NCBI GenBank assembly: GCA_963819975.1
Contig: CAWFYE010000011.1
Location: 496,001 to 560,000, forward strand
Source of the DNA: Palsa-1392 sp963819975
GTDB lineage: Bacteria; Verrucomicrobiota; Verrucomicrobiia; Chthoniobacterales; UBA10450
Length of the DNA: 64,000 nt
Direction of reading: 5' to 3'
Both the position numbers and the translations under genes were made by a program. Below, piece by piece: positions 40,353-49,350 of the stretch; the stretch's first letter is position 1; every line of letters begins with the position of its first letter. The notes beneath the pieces are model-generated. The model was not told the origin of the DNA and ran no database searches. It worked only from the letters and a program-made list of their open reading frames with translations.

Positions 40353-41291
40353 ATGCGGATTGTTTTCATCGGCACAGGGGAAATCGGCGTGCCGAGCTTG
40401 CGCTCCCTCCTGCACGCGCCGGAGCACCAACTAGTTGGCGCGGTGACCCAACCCGACAAACCGGTCGGGCGCGAGCAACGATTGACCGCTCCGCCGATCA
40501 AGAGCGAGCTGGCCGGCACCTCGATCCCGATTTTCCAACCGGCCCGGATTCGCGATCCGGCCGCAGTCGTTCAACTACGCGCGCTCGCGCCGGACGTAGT
40601 CGTTGTCATGGCCTATGGCCAAATCCTCCCCAAGAGCGTGCTCGAGATTCCACCGACCGCCTGTCTGAACCTGCATGCTTCGCTCCTCCCGCGGCATCGT
40701 GGCGCGGCGCCAATTCAGGCCGCGATTGCAGCGGGCGAAACCGAAACCGGGATCACCGTCATCTACATGGACGAAGGCCTCGACACCGGCGACATCCTCC
40801 TGCAAAAAAAGCTCATGGTTTTGCCGGACGAGACTGGCGGTTCGCTTCACGATCGGCTTGCCCTGCTCGCGCCCGAAGCCTTGCAGAGTGCGCTCGGACT
40901 CCTGGTGACCGGAAAAGCACCGCGCACTCCGCAGCCCACGGCCGAGACGGCCTACGCGCCGAAACTGAGCCGCGAACATGGGAAAATCGACTGGGCGGAG
41001 CCGGCGAAAACGATCGAGCGCAAAGTCCGTGCCTTCGATCCCTGGCCCGGCGCCTTTACCAATCTGAGCGACGGTTCGGGAAAAACGCGCCACCTGAAAA
41101 TCTTTCGCGCTTCACTCAGTGATCAGAGACTCGAGCCGCCGGGCACTCTTTTCCAGCCTAACGACACCGAAGTCCTCGTCGCAACCGGCGTCGGCGCCCT
41201 CCGTCTCGAGGAAGTCCAGCTCGAGGGAAAGCGCCGAATGAGCGCGGCTGACTTTTTTCGAGGTTTTTCCTCCCCAAGATCGCTTTTCTGA
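40353..41291 (+). CDS. fmt: Methionyl-tRNA formyltransferase
   Basis: The 312-residue protein is Fmt: MRIVFIGTGEIGVPSLRSLL, QPDKPVGREQRLTAPPIK, VVVMAYGQILPKSVLEIP, the catalytic LNLHASLLPRHRGAAPIQAAI and GITVIYMDEGLDTGDILLQ, and a C-terminal OB-fold domain (from about 205). It formylates initiator Met-tRNA with 10-formyltetrahydrofolate. def, its usual partner, is not in the window. One 9-mer copy (41156-41164) is read as P-N-D in the C-terminal domain. Confidence 0.96.
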   Translation: MRIVFIGTGEIGVPSLRSLLHAPEHQLVGAVTQPDKPVGREQRLTAPPIKSELAGTSIPIFQPARIRDPAAVVQLRALAPDVVVVMAYGQILPKSVLEIPPTACLNLHASLLPRHRGAAPIQAAIAAGETETGITVIYMDEGLDTGDILLQKKLMVLPDETGGSLHDRLALLAPEALQSALGLLVTGKAPRTPQPTAETAYAPKLSREHGKIDWAEPAKTIERKVRAFDPWPGAFTNLSDGSGKTRHLKIFRASLSDQRLEPPGTLFQPNDTEVLVATGVGALRLEEVQLEGKRRMSAADFFRGFSSPRSLF

Positions 41292-41308
41292 TCGATCATC
41301 CCGCCGGA

Positions 41309-42034
41309 ATGGAAAGTGCAAAGCCGGCTTACAAACGAATCGTCCTCAAATTAAGCGGCGAAGCGCTCCGCGAAACCGGCGCGCGCGACACGATCTCACC
41401 TCACATCGTAAAGGAGATCGCGCGCCAGGTGAAGGAGATCTACGACCTCGGCGTCCAGATCTCAATCGTGGTCGGCGGGGGCAACATCTGGCGCGGGCTG
41501 GCCGCCAGTCATCGCGGAATGGACCGCACAACCGCGGATTACATGGGCATGCTCGCGACCGTCATCAACGGCCTCGCCCTGCAGAGCGAGCTCGAGCAAA
41601 GCGGCGTCCCGATTCGCGTCCAGACTGCGATCGAAATGCAAAACGTGGCCGAGCCCTTCATCCTCCGGCGCGCCGTGCGGCATCTCGAACAGGGCCGCGT
41701 CGTCATCTTTGTCGCCGGCACCGGCAACCCTTATTTTTCCACCGACACCACGGCCGCCTTGCGTGCGAGCGAGATCGGCGCCGACATCATCCTGAAGGCG
41801 ACCAAAGTCGACGGTATCTACGACCGCGACCCGAAGCTGCATCCCGACGCGAAACGCTTCGAGCAGATCAGCTTCAACGAAGCGCTCACAAAGAGATTGC
41901 AAGTCATGGACTCGACTGCTTTCAGTCTCTGCATGGACAACAAAGTCCCAATCCTGGTTTTCGACATGCACCAGCCGACCAACGTACGCGACGCCGTTCT
42001 CGGAAAAAAAATCGGCACCCTCGTGATCGATTAA
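41309..42034 (+). CDS. pyrH: UMP kinase
   Basis: The 241-residue protein is a bacterial UMP kinase of the amino acid kinase fold: YKRIVLKLSGEALRE, ISIVVGGGNIWRGLAAS, DRTTADYMGMLATVINGLALQ, VVIFVAGTGNPYFSTDTTAALRASEIGAD, and KVDGIYDRDPKLHPDA. It makes UDP for pyrimidine nucleotides. It lies between fmt and frr; pyrH-frr is a common pair. No copy of the repeated 8-mer is inside. Confidence 0.97.
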   Translation: MESAKPAYKRIVLKLSGEALRETGARDTISPHIVKEIARQVKEIYDLGVQISIVVGGGNIWRGLAASHRGMDRTTADYMGMLATVINGLALQSELEQSGVPIRVQTAIEMQNVAEPFILRRAVRHLEQGRVVIFVAGTGNPYFSTDTTAALRASEIGADIILKATKVDGIYDRDPKLHPDAKRFEQISFNEALTKRLQVMDSTAFSLCMDNKVPILVFDMHQPTNVRDAVLGKKIGTLVID

Positions 42035-42076
42035 CGATTGCGATTCAAGCTGCCGCAGCTTTCTTTCAGCACCTTT

Positions 42077-42637
42077 ATGAGCGCCGACGAAATCCTCCTC
42101 GAAGCCGAAATGGCGATGGAAAAAAGTGTGGACTACATGATCCACGAATTCGCCAGTGTGCGGACGGGCAAAGCCTCGCCCGCCCTGGTCGAGAACGTCG
42201 ATGTGCACGCCTACGGCTCGGCCATGAAGTTGAAGCAGCTCGCGCTCATCACGACGCCTGAACCGCGCCTCCTCGTCGTGCAACCGTTCGATGCCTCGAC
42301 CGTGCGCGACATTGAGAAAGCCCTGAAGGAATCCAAAATCGGCATCACCCCGCTCGTCGATGGTAAACTCATCCGGCTGCCCATCCCCGAACTCTCGGAA
42401 GAGCGCCGCAAGGATCTCGTCAAATCGCTCAAGCAGATGGCGGAAGAAGCGCGCGTCCGGGTGCGGGCCAATCGCCGCACAGCGATGGACGAAGCGAAGA
42501 AGCTGGAGAAAGCGGGCGAAGTCACGGAAGACCAATTGCGCGATACAGAAGCGGAGGTTCAGAAACTGACCGATCGTTTCGTGAAATCGATCGACGATCA
42601 TCTCGAGCGGAAAGACGCCGAAGTGATGAAAGTTTAG
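42077..42637 (+). CDS. frr: Ribosome recycling factor
   Basis: The 186-residue protein has the RRF fold: long helices MEKSVDYMIHEFASVRTGKASPALVENV, then domain II with LALITTPEPRLLVVQPFDASTVRDIEKAL, and KLIRLPIPELSEERRKDLVKSLKQMAEEARVRVRANRR. It splits ribosomes after termination together with EF-G. The frame opens at 42038, but the ATG at 42077 fits the family. Its stop overlaps the stop of the convergent LpxL-WaaF gene by four bases, with no terminator between them. Confidence 0.97.
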   Translation: MSADEILLEAEMAMEKSVDYMIHEFASVRTGKASPALVENVDVHAYGSAMKLKQLALITTPEPRLLVVQPFDASTVRDIEKALKESKIGITPLVDGKLIRLPIPELSEERRKDLVKSLKQMAEEARVRVRANRRTAMDEAKKLEKAGEVTEDQLRDTEAEVQKLTDRFVKSIDDHLERKDAEVMKV

Positions 42638-44517
42638 AGCGATCCGGTCTCGGCGACGCGGGCCGCGACTTCTTCGACGCTGACCGCTTTCATGCAGCGG
42701 AAGTCGAGAGGGCAGTCGCGCAGAAAACAGGGACTGCATTCGACCTGGTGCCTAACGATGCGATTGCCCCGCCCGAGCGGACCGGTCAGGGTCGGCTCGG
42801 TCGAGCCGAAGACGGCGACGACCGGAACGCCGAGCAGCGTCGCGAGGTGCATCGTGCCGGTGTCATTCGTTAAAAGGAGGCGGCACTTTCGCAGTTCTTC
42901 GATCAACTGCTCGAGTGTGGTCTGGCCAATGAGGTTCCGGCATTGATCGCCAAGCGCTGCGGCAATTTCTGCACCGACCGCTGCGTCCTTGGCCGTCCCA
43001 AAAAGAACCCATTCGCCCCGGGTCGCCTTAGCCACCGCGGCAAAACGTTCCGGCAGCCAGCGTTTTGCCGGACCGTATTCGGCTCCGGGGCAAAGCCCGA
43101 TACTTCCGTTGCCCGCATTGGCCGCTGTCAGGAGAGCAATCTGATCCACCTCAGCGTCAACCCCTAACGAGCGCGCCAGGTCGAGATAATGTTCCACCTG
43201 GTGCGGCGGCGGTCCTTTTCGTGCGACCGGACGCACCACCTGGTTCAAGAGCCAACGCCGTCGGTGTCCTGCATAACCGACCCGGCGCGGTATTCCGGCC
43301 AACCAGAGTTCAAGCGCGACCCGCAGAGAATTCGGGAAAACGATTCCGACGTCGAACGCCAGCTCTCGGCGGAGCAGACCTGCCGCCGACCAAAGCGATT
43401 TTCCACCTAACGACAAAACGACGTCAACCTCCGGAACGAGCTTCCAGATAGCTGCTATCTTTTCCGGCGCGAGCACGGTGACGTGGGCGTCCGGCCGGCC
43501 GCGCCTGATCGCCCGCACCGCCGGGATGCTCATGACGCTGTCTCCCAGCCAATTACTGCCTCGAATGAGGATCCGAAAGGGTTTTAGGTCCTTCGGGGCC
43601 ACCTCCACCGGAAGATACAGCCCGCGTTTATATTTGCTCAAGAGCCAGTTCGGGCGCGGAGTCTTCCAGCGGTTGTGCACCCAAAACCAATCCGCCGGCG
43701 CGAGCCGGATTTCGTCCGCGATCATGGCGTTGGCTTTTGCGGTCAGCGCCTCGACGCTATCGTTAGGCACATCCCCCGCTGGCTGGAATGTCATCCGCCA
43801 TTTGCCGGGCCCCACGGTAAAAAGAGAGGCCGCCATCAAGGCCGCGCCCGTCCGTTTGCAGAGCAGACCGGCGAGGGGAGAGGTCGAGGCCAGTCGGCCA
43901 AAGAACGGAGTCCACATCCCATGATCGCCGGCATGCTGATCGCTCAGGATTCCGACCATGCCGCCGCTCCGCAGCAGCCGAATCGCTTCCGCGAAGCCTT
44001 CGCTGCGATCGAAAAGCTCAACCCGAAAACGGCTGCGTTGTTGCCGAACGAATCGATCAAGGTAGGGATTGCCCAGTCGTTGGTAGACTGTGCCGAGCCG
44101 CGTTTCGCGAAAGTGATAAGGGAAGATTTGCGCGAACAACTCCCAGTTCCCGAGATGGCTGAGTGCGAAGACAATCGGTCGTCCCCCCTGCAGGATGCGG
44201 CGCACTTCGTCCGTGCCCTCGGTCGTGACCCTTTCGTCGACCTCCTCGATCGGCATGGAATTGAGCTTCATCCCGCTGAGAAGATTGGCGCCGAGCCGCC
44301 GGAAGTGATGGCGCACAATCCGGTCTTTTTCGGAGGCGCTTTTTTCCTCCCCGAAGGCAATCTCCACGTTCCGACGGGCCAGCCGGCGGTACCCAGACAG
44401 GAGCAGCCAGGCGAGAAAGCCGAGCGTTTCGCCAAGAAAAAAAACGAAGCGGACGGGCAGCGCGCAGATCAAAGCGAGCGCCGCGCGGTAGAAGAAGTAA
44501 ACGCAAAAATCGACCAT
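42634..44517 (-). CDS. Fusion of LpxL-type lipid A acyltransferase and WaaF-type heptosyltransferase
   Basis: The 627-residue protein joins two LPS enzymes. Residues 1-295 are a lauroyl/myristoyl acyltransferase: an N-terminal membrane helix (10-42), RNVEIAFGE, the catalytic HX4E in SHLGNWE (H121, E126), DQHAGDHGMWTPFFG and the end motif WFWVHNRWK. From about 312 a GT9 heptosyltransferase follows: FRILIRGSNWLGDSVMSIPAVRAI, GLCPGAEYGPAKRWLPERFAAVA, TNDTGTMHLATLLGVPVVAVFGSTEPTLTGP. It would add an acyl chain to lipid A and a heptose to the core. ATG 44517 is used; the frame opens further up. Four 8-mer copies lie inside. Confidence 0.88.
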   Translation of the reverse strand: MVDFCVYFFYRAALALICALPVRFVFFLGETLGFLAWLLLSGYRRLARRNVEIAFGEEKSASEKDRIVRHHFRRLGANLLSGMKLNSMPIEEVDERVTTEGTDEVRRILQGGRPIVFALSHLGNWELFAQIFPYHFRETRLGTVYQRLGNPYLDRFVRQQRSRFRVELFDRSEGFAEAIRLLRSGGMVGILSDQHAGDHGMWTPFFGRLASTSPLAGLLCKRTGAALMAASLFTVGPGKWRMTFQPAGDVPNDSVEALTAKANAMIADEIRLAPADWFWVHNRWKTPRPNWLLSKYKRGLYLPVEVAPKDLKPFRILIRGSNWLGDSVMSIPAVRAIRRGRPDAHVTVLAPEKIAAIWKLVPEVDVVLSLGGKSLWSAAGLLRRELAFDVGIVFPNSLRVALELWLAGIPRRVGYAGHRRRWLLNQVVRPVARKGPPPHQVEHYLDLARSLGVDAEVDQIALLTAANAGNGSIGLCPGAEYGPAKRWLPERFAAVAKATRGEWVLFGTAKDAAVGAEIAAALGDQCRNLIGQTTLEQLIEELRKCRLLLTNDTGTMHLATLLGVPVVAVFGSTEPTLTGPLGRGNRIVRHQVECSPCFLRDCPLDFRCMKAVSVEEVAARVAETGSL

Positions 44518-44603
44518 GCAGAGCTGGGGGCGAGGCTCGGGTAGGAGCGCGGCTGCACCGTAATTTTGCCTGCGGGTCGCTGCAATCATTATAATGTGTC
44601 CCC

Positions 44604-47036
44604 GTGCAGTCGCGTTTTTTCCAAACCGTCCGCTCCGATTTCGCGCGCCTCGTGGCCCGTAAATTTGCCCCGGAGAGGCTCCTCCTGGTGGGAAGCGAGG
44701 CGACACAGTTCGCCGACGATCGCCGGAAAGACGCAATCAATACCACGGTCTGTTCCGGCATCGCGGAGCTCGATGCTTTGGAGCAAAATGGGAGCGCGCC
44801 CCACTTCGATCTCGCCATCTGGTTTTACCCGCCGGAAAGCGAGGTGGCCAGCGATGGGCCGATCCTGAAACGACTTGCGGACCTGGTCGATAACCTGATT
44901 CTCATTCCCGGCGCGGGGGCCGACGTCTCAAAGCGTCGGCCGGGGCTCGTCCTGCGCCTCGGCGATCTCGGCTTTTACCCGACCTACGATTGCGAGGTGG
45001 TCGAAATCGAGGCCGGCGCGGTCTGGTTGAGCCGAAAAAAGGGAGCCGAGTCGATGAGCGCTCTTCTCCCAGCGGTCGAGAGCGGCTTCGCCCGGGTCAA
45101 CGCACAGATGCGCGGCCTGCACCGGACTCTCCGCACCCGTATGTCGGAGCTGGAAGCGGCCGATCGCCACATCGCCCGGCTCGAAGAAAAGGTCCTCAAG
45201 CTCAAAAAAGCGCAGCGCGACCTGAAACAGCTCAAGGCGGAAAAGCAGGCCTTGCGCAAATCACCGGAGCGGAAGGTCGGCCAGGTGGTGCTGGCACCCT
45301 ATCTCCTGCCGCAAAAACTCATCCGCGAGGTTCGCAAGCGCTACGGTCGCTCTGCCCTGCCGAAAAACCAGACGTTCTCGCCTAACGAATACCAGGAGTG
45401 GTTCGAGAAACGGCGCCCGTCGGGGAAAGAGCTGGCGGACGCCCGCGCCGCGGCCCTCCAATTCACCTATCGCCCGCTCCTCAGCATCATCACCCCGGTC
45501 TTTAATACGCCCGCCCTCTGGCTCGCGGAGGCAATCGACTCCGTCCTCTGTCAGGCCTACGAGCATTGGGAACTGATTCTGGTCGACGACGGTTCGACCC
45601 TGGCCGAAACGGTCGAGCGGCTTAACACCATTGCCGGACGCGACCCGCGAATTGTTGTCGTTAGGCGAGAAACTACTGGCGGCATCTCAGCGGCATCCAA
45701 TTCCGGGCTGGAACGCGCCCGCGGCGAATGGATCGGACTGCTCGATCACGACGATATTCTCGAGCCGGATGCACTCTTCCAGGTCGTTAGACACCTGCAG
45801 AGCAATCCGGAAACCGACCTCATTTTTTCCGACGAAGACAAGATCACTGAGGATGGATTGGCGGCCCCGCAATTCAAGCCCGATTGGTCGCCGGATTTTC
45901 TCCTCTCCTACAATTACCTCTGCCATTTCACCACCGTTCGGCGCGAGATCGTGGAACGCGCGGGGCGTTTTCGCCCGGAGTTTGATGGCGCGCAGGATTA
46001 CGACCTCTTCCTTCGCATCACCGAGCTGACGACCCGCATCCATCACCTGCCCCGCATCCTTTATCATTGGCGCCGGAGCGAGAACTCGACCTCCGATAAC
46101 ATCCGGCGCAAGCCGCAGGCGCTCGAGGCGGGCCGCCGGGCGGTCGAAAGTCATCTCCAAAGGCGGGGAGAGCGCGGGCACGTCACAGTCGACTGGTTGA
46201 CCCATGCCTATTGGGTGAAACGCGAATTGCGCGAGACCCGCCGCATCTCGATCATCATCGCGACCCGCGATCGGATCGATCTTTTGTCGCGCTGTATCGC
46301 GAGCATTACCGCCAAGACGAGCTACCCGAATTACGAGATCATCGTGGTCGACAACGAGAGCAAATCCGAGGAAGCAAAGGAATACTTTCGCAACTTCGAG
46401 CATCGCGTTTTGCCGTTTCACGGACCCTTTAATTTCTCCGCGATAAACAACCTGGCGGTCGAACAAACCAACGCGGCCTGGCTCCTCTTCCTGAACAACG
46501 ACGTCGAGGCCATCGATAGCGAGTGGCTCACCGTCATGGCTGAGCATGTGCAGCGGCCGGAAGTGGGCGCAGTCGGGGCGCGGTTGCTTTACCCTAACGA
46601 CACTGTACAGCACGCCGGCGTCGTCCTCGGGGTCGGGGGGATCGCGGAACATGCCTTTCGTCATTTCCCGGCCGATGCCCCGGGCGTTTCGCGCCAGCTC
46701 CAGGTGACCCGCAACTACAGCTCCGTGACCGGCGCCTGTCTCCTCACTCGACGGGAAGTCTTTGAGGAAGTGGGCGGTTTCGATGAAGAATGCCTCCCGG
46801 TCTCTTTTAGCGACGTCGATCTCTGCCTGAAAATGCGGCGGGCCGGTTATCTCATCGTTTACACGCCCTTCGCCAAGCTGTATCACCACGAGTCGGCCTC
46901 CCGGCGGCGGAGCGTGGAAGCGCTCGAGACCGAAGTGATGCGGGAACGCTGGCCGGAATATCTGGAACGCGATCCCTACTACAATCCCAACCTCTCCCGG
47001 GAACGCGCTGACTTTTCGTTAGGGAAATCGAAATGA
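44604..47036 (+). CDS. Glycosyltransferase with two GT2 domains
   Basis: The 810-residue protein starts at GTG 44604. Residues 1-155 resemble a small methyltransferase-like or nucleotide-binding domain. A coiled coil follows (about 160-225, RMSELEAADRHIARLEEKVLKLKKAQRDLKQLKAEKQ). Then come two family-2 glycosyltransferase domains: about 292-500 (LSIITPVFNTP, ILVDDGST, GLLDHDDILEPDAL) and about 548-790 (ISIIIATRDRIDLLSRCI, IVVDNESKSEEA, LFLNNDVEAID, TGACLLTRREVFEEVGGFDE). Such proteins build O-antigen or surface glycans. It is divergent from the LPS fusion gene and overlaps the next gene by four bases. Confidence 0.88.
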   Translation: MQSRFFQTVRSDFARLVARKFAPERLLLVGSEATQFADDRRKDAINTTVCSGIAELDALEQNGSAPHFDLAIWFYPPESEVASDGPILKRLADLVDNLILIPGAGADVSKRRPGLVLRLGDLGFYPTYDCEVVEIEAGAVWLSRKKGAESMSALLPAVESGFARVNAQMRGLHRTLRTRMSELEAADRHIARLEEKVLKLKKAQRDLKQLKAEKQALRKSPERKVGQVVLAPYLLPQKLIREVRKRYGRSALPKNQTFSPNEYQEWFEKRRPSGKELADARAAALQFTYRPLLSIITPVFNTPALWLAEAIDSVLCQAYEHWELILVDDGSTLAETVERLNTIAGRDPRIVVVRRETTGGISAASNSGLERARGEWIGLLDHDDILEPDALFQVVRHLQSNPETDLIFSDEDKITEDGLAAPQFKPDWSPDFLLSYNYLCHFTTVRREIVERAGRFRPEFDGAQDYDLFLRITELTTRIHHLPRILYHWRRSENSTSDNIRRKPQALEAGRRAVESHLQRRGERGHVTVDWLTHAYWVKRELRETRRISIIIATRDRIDLLSRCIASITAKTSYPNYEIIVVDNESKSEEAKEYFRNFEHRVLPFHGPFNFSAINNLAVEQTNAAWLLFLNNDVEAIDSEWLTVMAEHVQRPEVGAVGARLLYPNDTVQHAGVVLGVGGIAEHAFRHFPADAPGVSRQLQVTRNYSSVTGACLLTRREVFEEVGGFDEECLPVSFSDVDLCLKMRRAGYLIVYTPFAKLYHHESASRRRSVEALETEVMRERWPEYLERDPYYNPNLSRERADFSLGKSK

Positions 47037-47776
47037 AGAAGAAACCAAACGATCGCTGGCATGCGCTCGACCCGAAAACCCGGGACGCGCTCATCGAGCG
47101 GGATTACCGCGCGGTTAGCCTTGGGCAACGAATCGCCGAGGTCGGGATCGAGGCCGGGCAGCTGACGAGCGCAAAACGGGCCGATCCGGAAGTAGCGCTA
47201 GCCTGGATTCCCGGAGTGGAGATTTTTGCCCGCACCATTCATCCCCAACGCCACCGCGGATTGTTTGGCGAATTCGTCAGGCGCGATGAAGGAACGCTCG
47301 CGAAAATCGGCCTCTGGCCGCAGCAATGGTCGGCCGCCCGGATGTTCGCCCAGACCGCGAAAGGTTTTCATATCCACCCTCCGAGTGTCCCGGCGGACGT
47401 TTCGCCTAGCGAATGGTTCGAGCGTCGCTTCGTGCAGGAATCGGAGAATTTTTCCCTGCGCCGCTACGAAGAGGAACAATGGGACGTGATGTTTTTCGTT
47501 CAGGGTCGGGCCGAAATGATCCTGCGCGAGGCGCGGGCGGGGCTGCCGGTGCGCACGATGCGGCTCTTCATCGACGGGGACGAGCATCGAGGGCCCAACA
47601 ATGTCGGGATTGTGATACCGGCGGGAGTGGCCCACGCCATCCGAGTCGAGGGTTCGGAAGATTTGATCATGGTTTACGGGACAAGCACTTCATTCCAGGC
47701 GGAGTTTGAAGGACGCATCGCGAGCGATGTTGAGACAGCAGAGCTACCCGAATCGTGGCAGAAATTTCTCGGGTGA
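47033..47776 (+). CDS. Cupin-fold protein related to sugar epimerases
   Basis: The 247-residue protein has an N-terminal unordered part and a cupin body: VEIFARTIHPQRHRGLFGEFVRRDEGTL, KGFHIHPPSVP, WDVMFFVQGRAEMIL, and DEHRGPNNVGIVIPAGVAHAIRVEGSEDLIMVYG. The order and motifs resemble dTDP-4-dehydrorhamnose 3,5-epimerase (RmlC)-related proteins, but key residues cannot be matched with certainty. The ATGA overlap with the glycosyltransferase supports a role in making a modified sugar for the same glycan. A near-match of the repeat, GCCTAGCGA, lies at 47404. Confidence 0.75.
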   Translation: MKKKPNDRWHALDPKTRDALIERDYRAVSLGQRIAEVGIEAGQLTSAKRADPEVALAWIPGVEIFARTIHPQRHRGLFGEFVRRDEGTLAKIGLWPQQWSAARMFAQTAKGFHIHPPSVPADVSPSEWFERRFVQESENFSLRRYEEEQWDVMFFVQGRAEMILREARAGLPVRTMRLFIDGDEHRGPNNVGIVIPAGVAHAIRVEGSEDLIMVYGTSTSFQAEFEGRIASDVETAELPESWQKFLG

Positions 47777-47803
47777 AGGCAGTCTCGAGATTCGCAGGAC
47801 ACT

Positions 47804-48520
47804 TTGAACCGCAGGTTTGATCCGGCGAATCCGGAGTGGATGGATCGGCCGCAGCCGGTCTCGGCTGAGCTCTTATCCGATCTGCGCAATCTGCGCGCGC
47901 TCAATCGCTACTTCGGCAGTTACCGGCTGGTGCGCTATTTTCTGCGTCGCTGGATTCGACCGGGCGAGCGGCTGCGAATTCTCGATCTCGCCACCGGCTC
48001 GGGCGATATTCCGCGGCTGGTGGTAGAGTTCGCGCGCAGCATCGGCGCTGAGGTAAAGGTCGATGCGGTCGATTTCCAGGCCTCAACGGTCGAGATCGCG
48101 CGCCAACTGAGCAGCGGCTTTCCCGAGATTCACTACCATTGCGCGGACATCCATTCATTCGGAGAGGAGCAGTCATACGACGTCGTGCTTTTTTCTCTCG
48201 CCCTTCATCATTTCAGTGATGAGGACGCGGTCGCGTTGCTGCGCCGCTGCCGCGCCCTTTCCCATGGAAAGGTCCTGGTAGCCGATCTTTGTCGCGGCTG
48301 GTTTGCCAAGGCCGGCGTCGACCTGCTGACGGTTACAATTTTTCGTCAGGCGATGACGCGAAACGACGCGCGCGTTTCGGTCGAGCGCGCCTTTTCCTTC
48401 GCGGAGCTGGAACGGCTCGCGCGTGCCGCCGGTTGGGAAGATTTCGGGCATCGCCGGTTTCGTTTTGCCCGGCAGGCGATTTGGCTGGAGCGTGGCGCTT
48501 CGCACCGCGACCCAAGATGA
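47804..48520 (+). CDS. SAM-dependent methyltransferase
   Basis: The 238-residue class I methyltransferase has motif I ILDLATGSGDIPRLVVEFA, the acidic post-I VDAVDFQASTVEIA, motif II YDVVLFSLALHHFSDEDAV and the C-terminal cap SVERAFSFAELERLARAAGW. The initial sequence RRFDPANPEWMDRPQPVSAELLSDLRNLRALNRYFG is typical of a subgroup often found with polyketide or lipid genes, but no such gene is adjacent. It starts with TTG 47804, preceded by AGGA. It overlaps panC by four bases (ATGA). Confidence 0.82.
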   Translation: MNRRFDPANPEWMDRPQPVSAELLSDLRNLRALNRYFGSYRLVRYFLRRWIRPGERLRILDLATGSGDIPRLVVEFARSIGAEVKVDAVDFQASTVEIARQLSSGFPEIHYHCADIHSFGEEQSYDVVLFSLALHHFSDEDAVALLRRCRALSHGKVLVADLCRGWFAKAGVDLLTVTIFRQAMTRNDARVSVERAFSFAELERLARAAGWEDFGHRRFRFARQAIWLERGASHRDPR

Positions 48521-49350
48521 AGATCATTTCCACCGTTGCCGAGCTGCGCAACCAGCCCCGTCCGACGAAACAACGCCGTGTCCTCGTCCCGACGATGGGC
48601 GCTTTGCACGCGGGCCATCTCTCGCTCATTCGGCTGGCGCGCAGGAGTGCCGGCCCGAAAGGCAAAGTGGTCGTGAGCATATTCGTCAATCCGCTCCAGT
48701 TTGAACCGGGCTCGGATTTTTCCCGCTATCCGCGGCCGGAACCAGCGGATGAGAAACTCTGCCGCCAGGAGAGTGTCGATCTTATTTTCCGGCCTGCGCC
48801 TAACGAAATGTATTTCGAAGATCGCTCCACTTTCGTTGAGGAAACGACACTTTCGGAGCGACTCTGCGGCGCATCGCGGCCGGGCCATTTCCGCGGCGTC
48901 TGCACAGTGGTGACGAAATTATTTCATCTCCTCACCCCGAACGCGGCGGTTTTCGGGGAAAAGGATTTCCAGCAGTTGGCAATTATTCGCCGGATGGTGC
49001 GCGATCTCGATTTCCCGATTGAGATCCTCGCCGGCCCGACGGTCCGCGAACCGGATGGCCTTGCGCTCAGCTCGCGCAATCAATACCTGAGCGCGAAGGA
49101 GCGAGCGCAGGCGCCGATCATCCGGCAGGCATTGCTCGAGGCGGCGGAGTCGGAGGAAAACAGCGCCCGCAAACTGGCCGTCTCGGTGCGGGAGAAGATC
49201 GAGTCGACTTCGCTCGCCCGAGTCGACTACGTGGATATTGTGGGCGCGGACGACCTGCAGCCCCGCCTGACAATCGAGCCGCGGTCGCTTCTCGCGGTCG
49301 CTGTTTTCTTCGGCAAGACCCGCTTGATCGACAACATTTTGCTCCGATGA
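48517..49350 (+). CDS. panC: Pantoate--beta-alanine ligase
   Basis: The 277-residue protein is PanC: VPTMGALHAGHLSLIRLAR (the HIGH-like nucleotide motif), VVSIFVNPLQFEPGSDFSRYPR, GHFRGVCTVVTKLFHLLTPNAAVFGEKDFQQLAIIRRMVRDL, and REPDGLALSSRNQYLS. It makes pantothenate from pantoate and beta-alanine with ATP. The start is the ATG of an ATGA overlap with the methyltransferase gene, and its end overlaps nadB the same way. One 9-mer copy (48798) is read as P-N-E. Confidence 0.96.
   Translation: MKIISTVAELRNQPRPTKQRRVLVPTMGALHAGHLSLIRLARRSAGPKGKVVVSIFVNPLQFEPGSDFSRYPRPEPADEKLCRQESVDLIFRPAPNEMYFEDRSTFVEETTLSERLCGASRPGHFRGVCTVVTKLFHLLTPNAAVFGEKDFQQLAIIRRMVRDLDFPIEILAGPTVREPDGLALSSRNQYLSAKERAQAPIIRQALLEAAESEENSARKLAVSVREKIESTSLARVDYVDIVGADDLQPRLTIEPRSLLAVAVFFGKTRLIDNILLR

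Noticed and set aside
44518..44736. N-terminal extension of the LpxL-WaaF fusion
   Set aside because: It would overlap the divergent glycosyltransferase gene and is not membrane-like; the family begins at the hydrophobic segment of ATG 44517.
45687..46889. 400-codon open frame opposite the double glycosyltransferase
   Set aside because: The plus-strand frame has two complete GT2 domains; the reverse frame has none.
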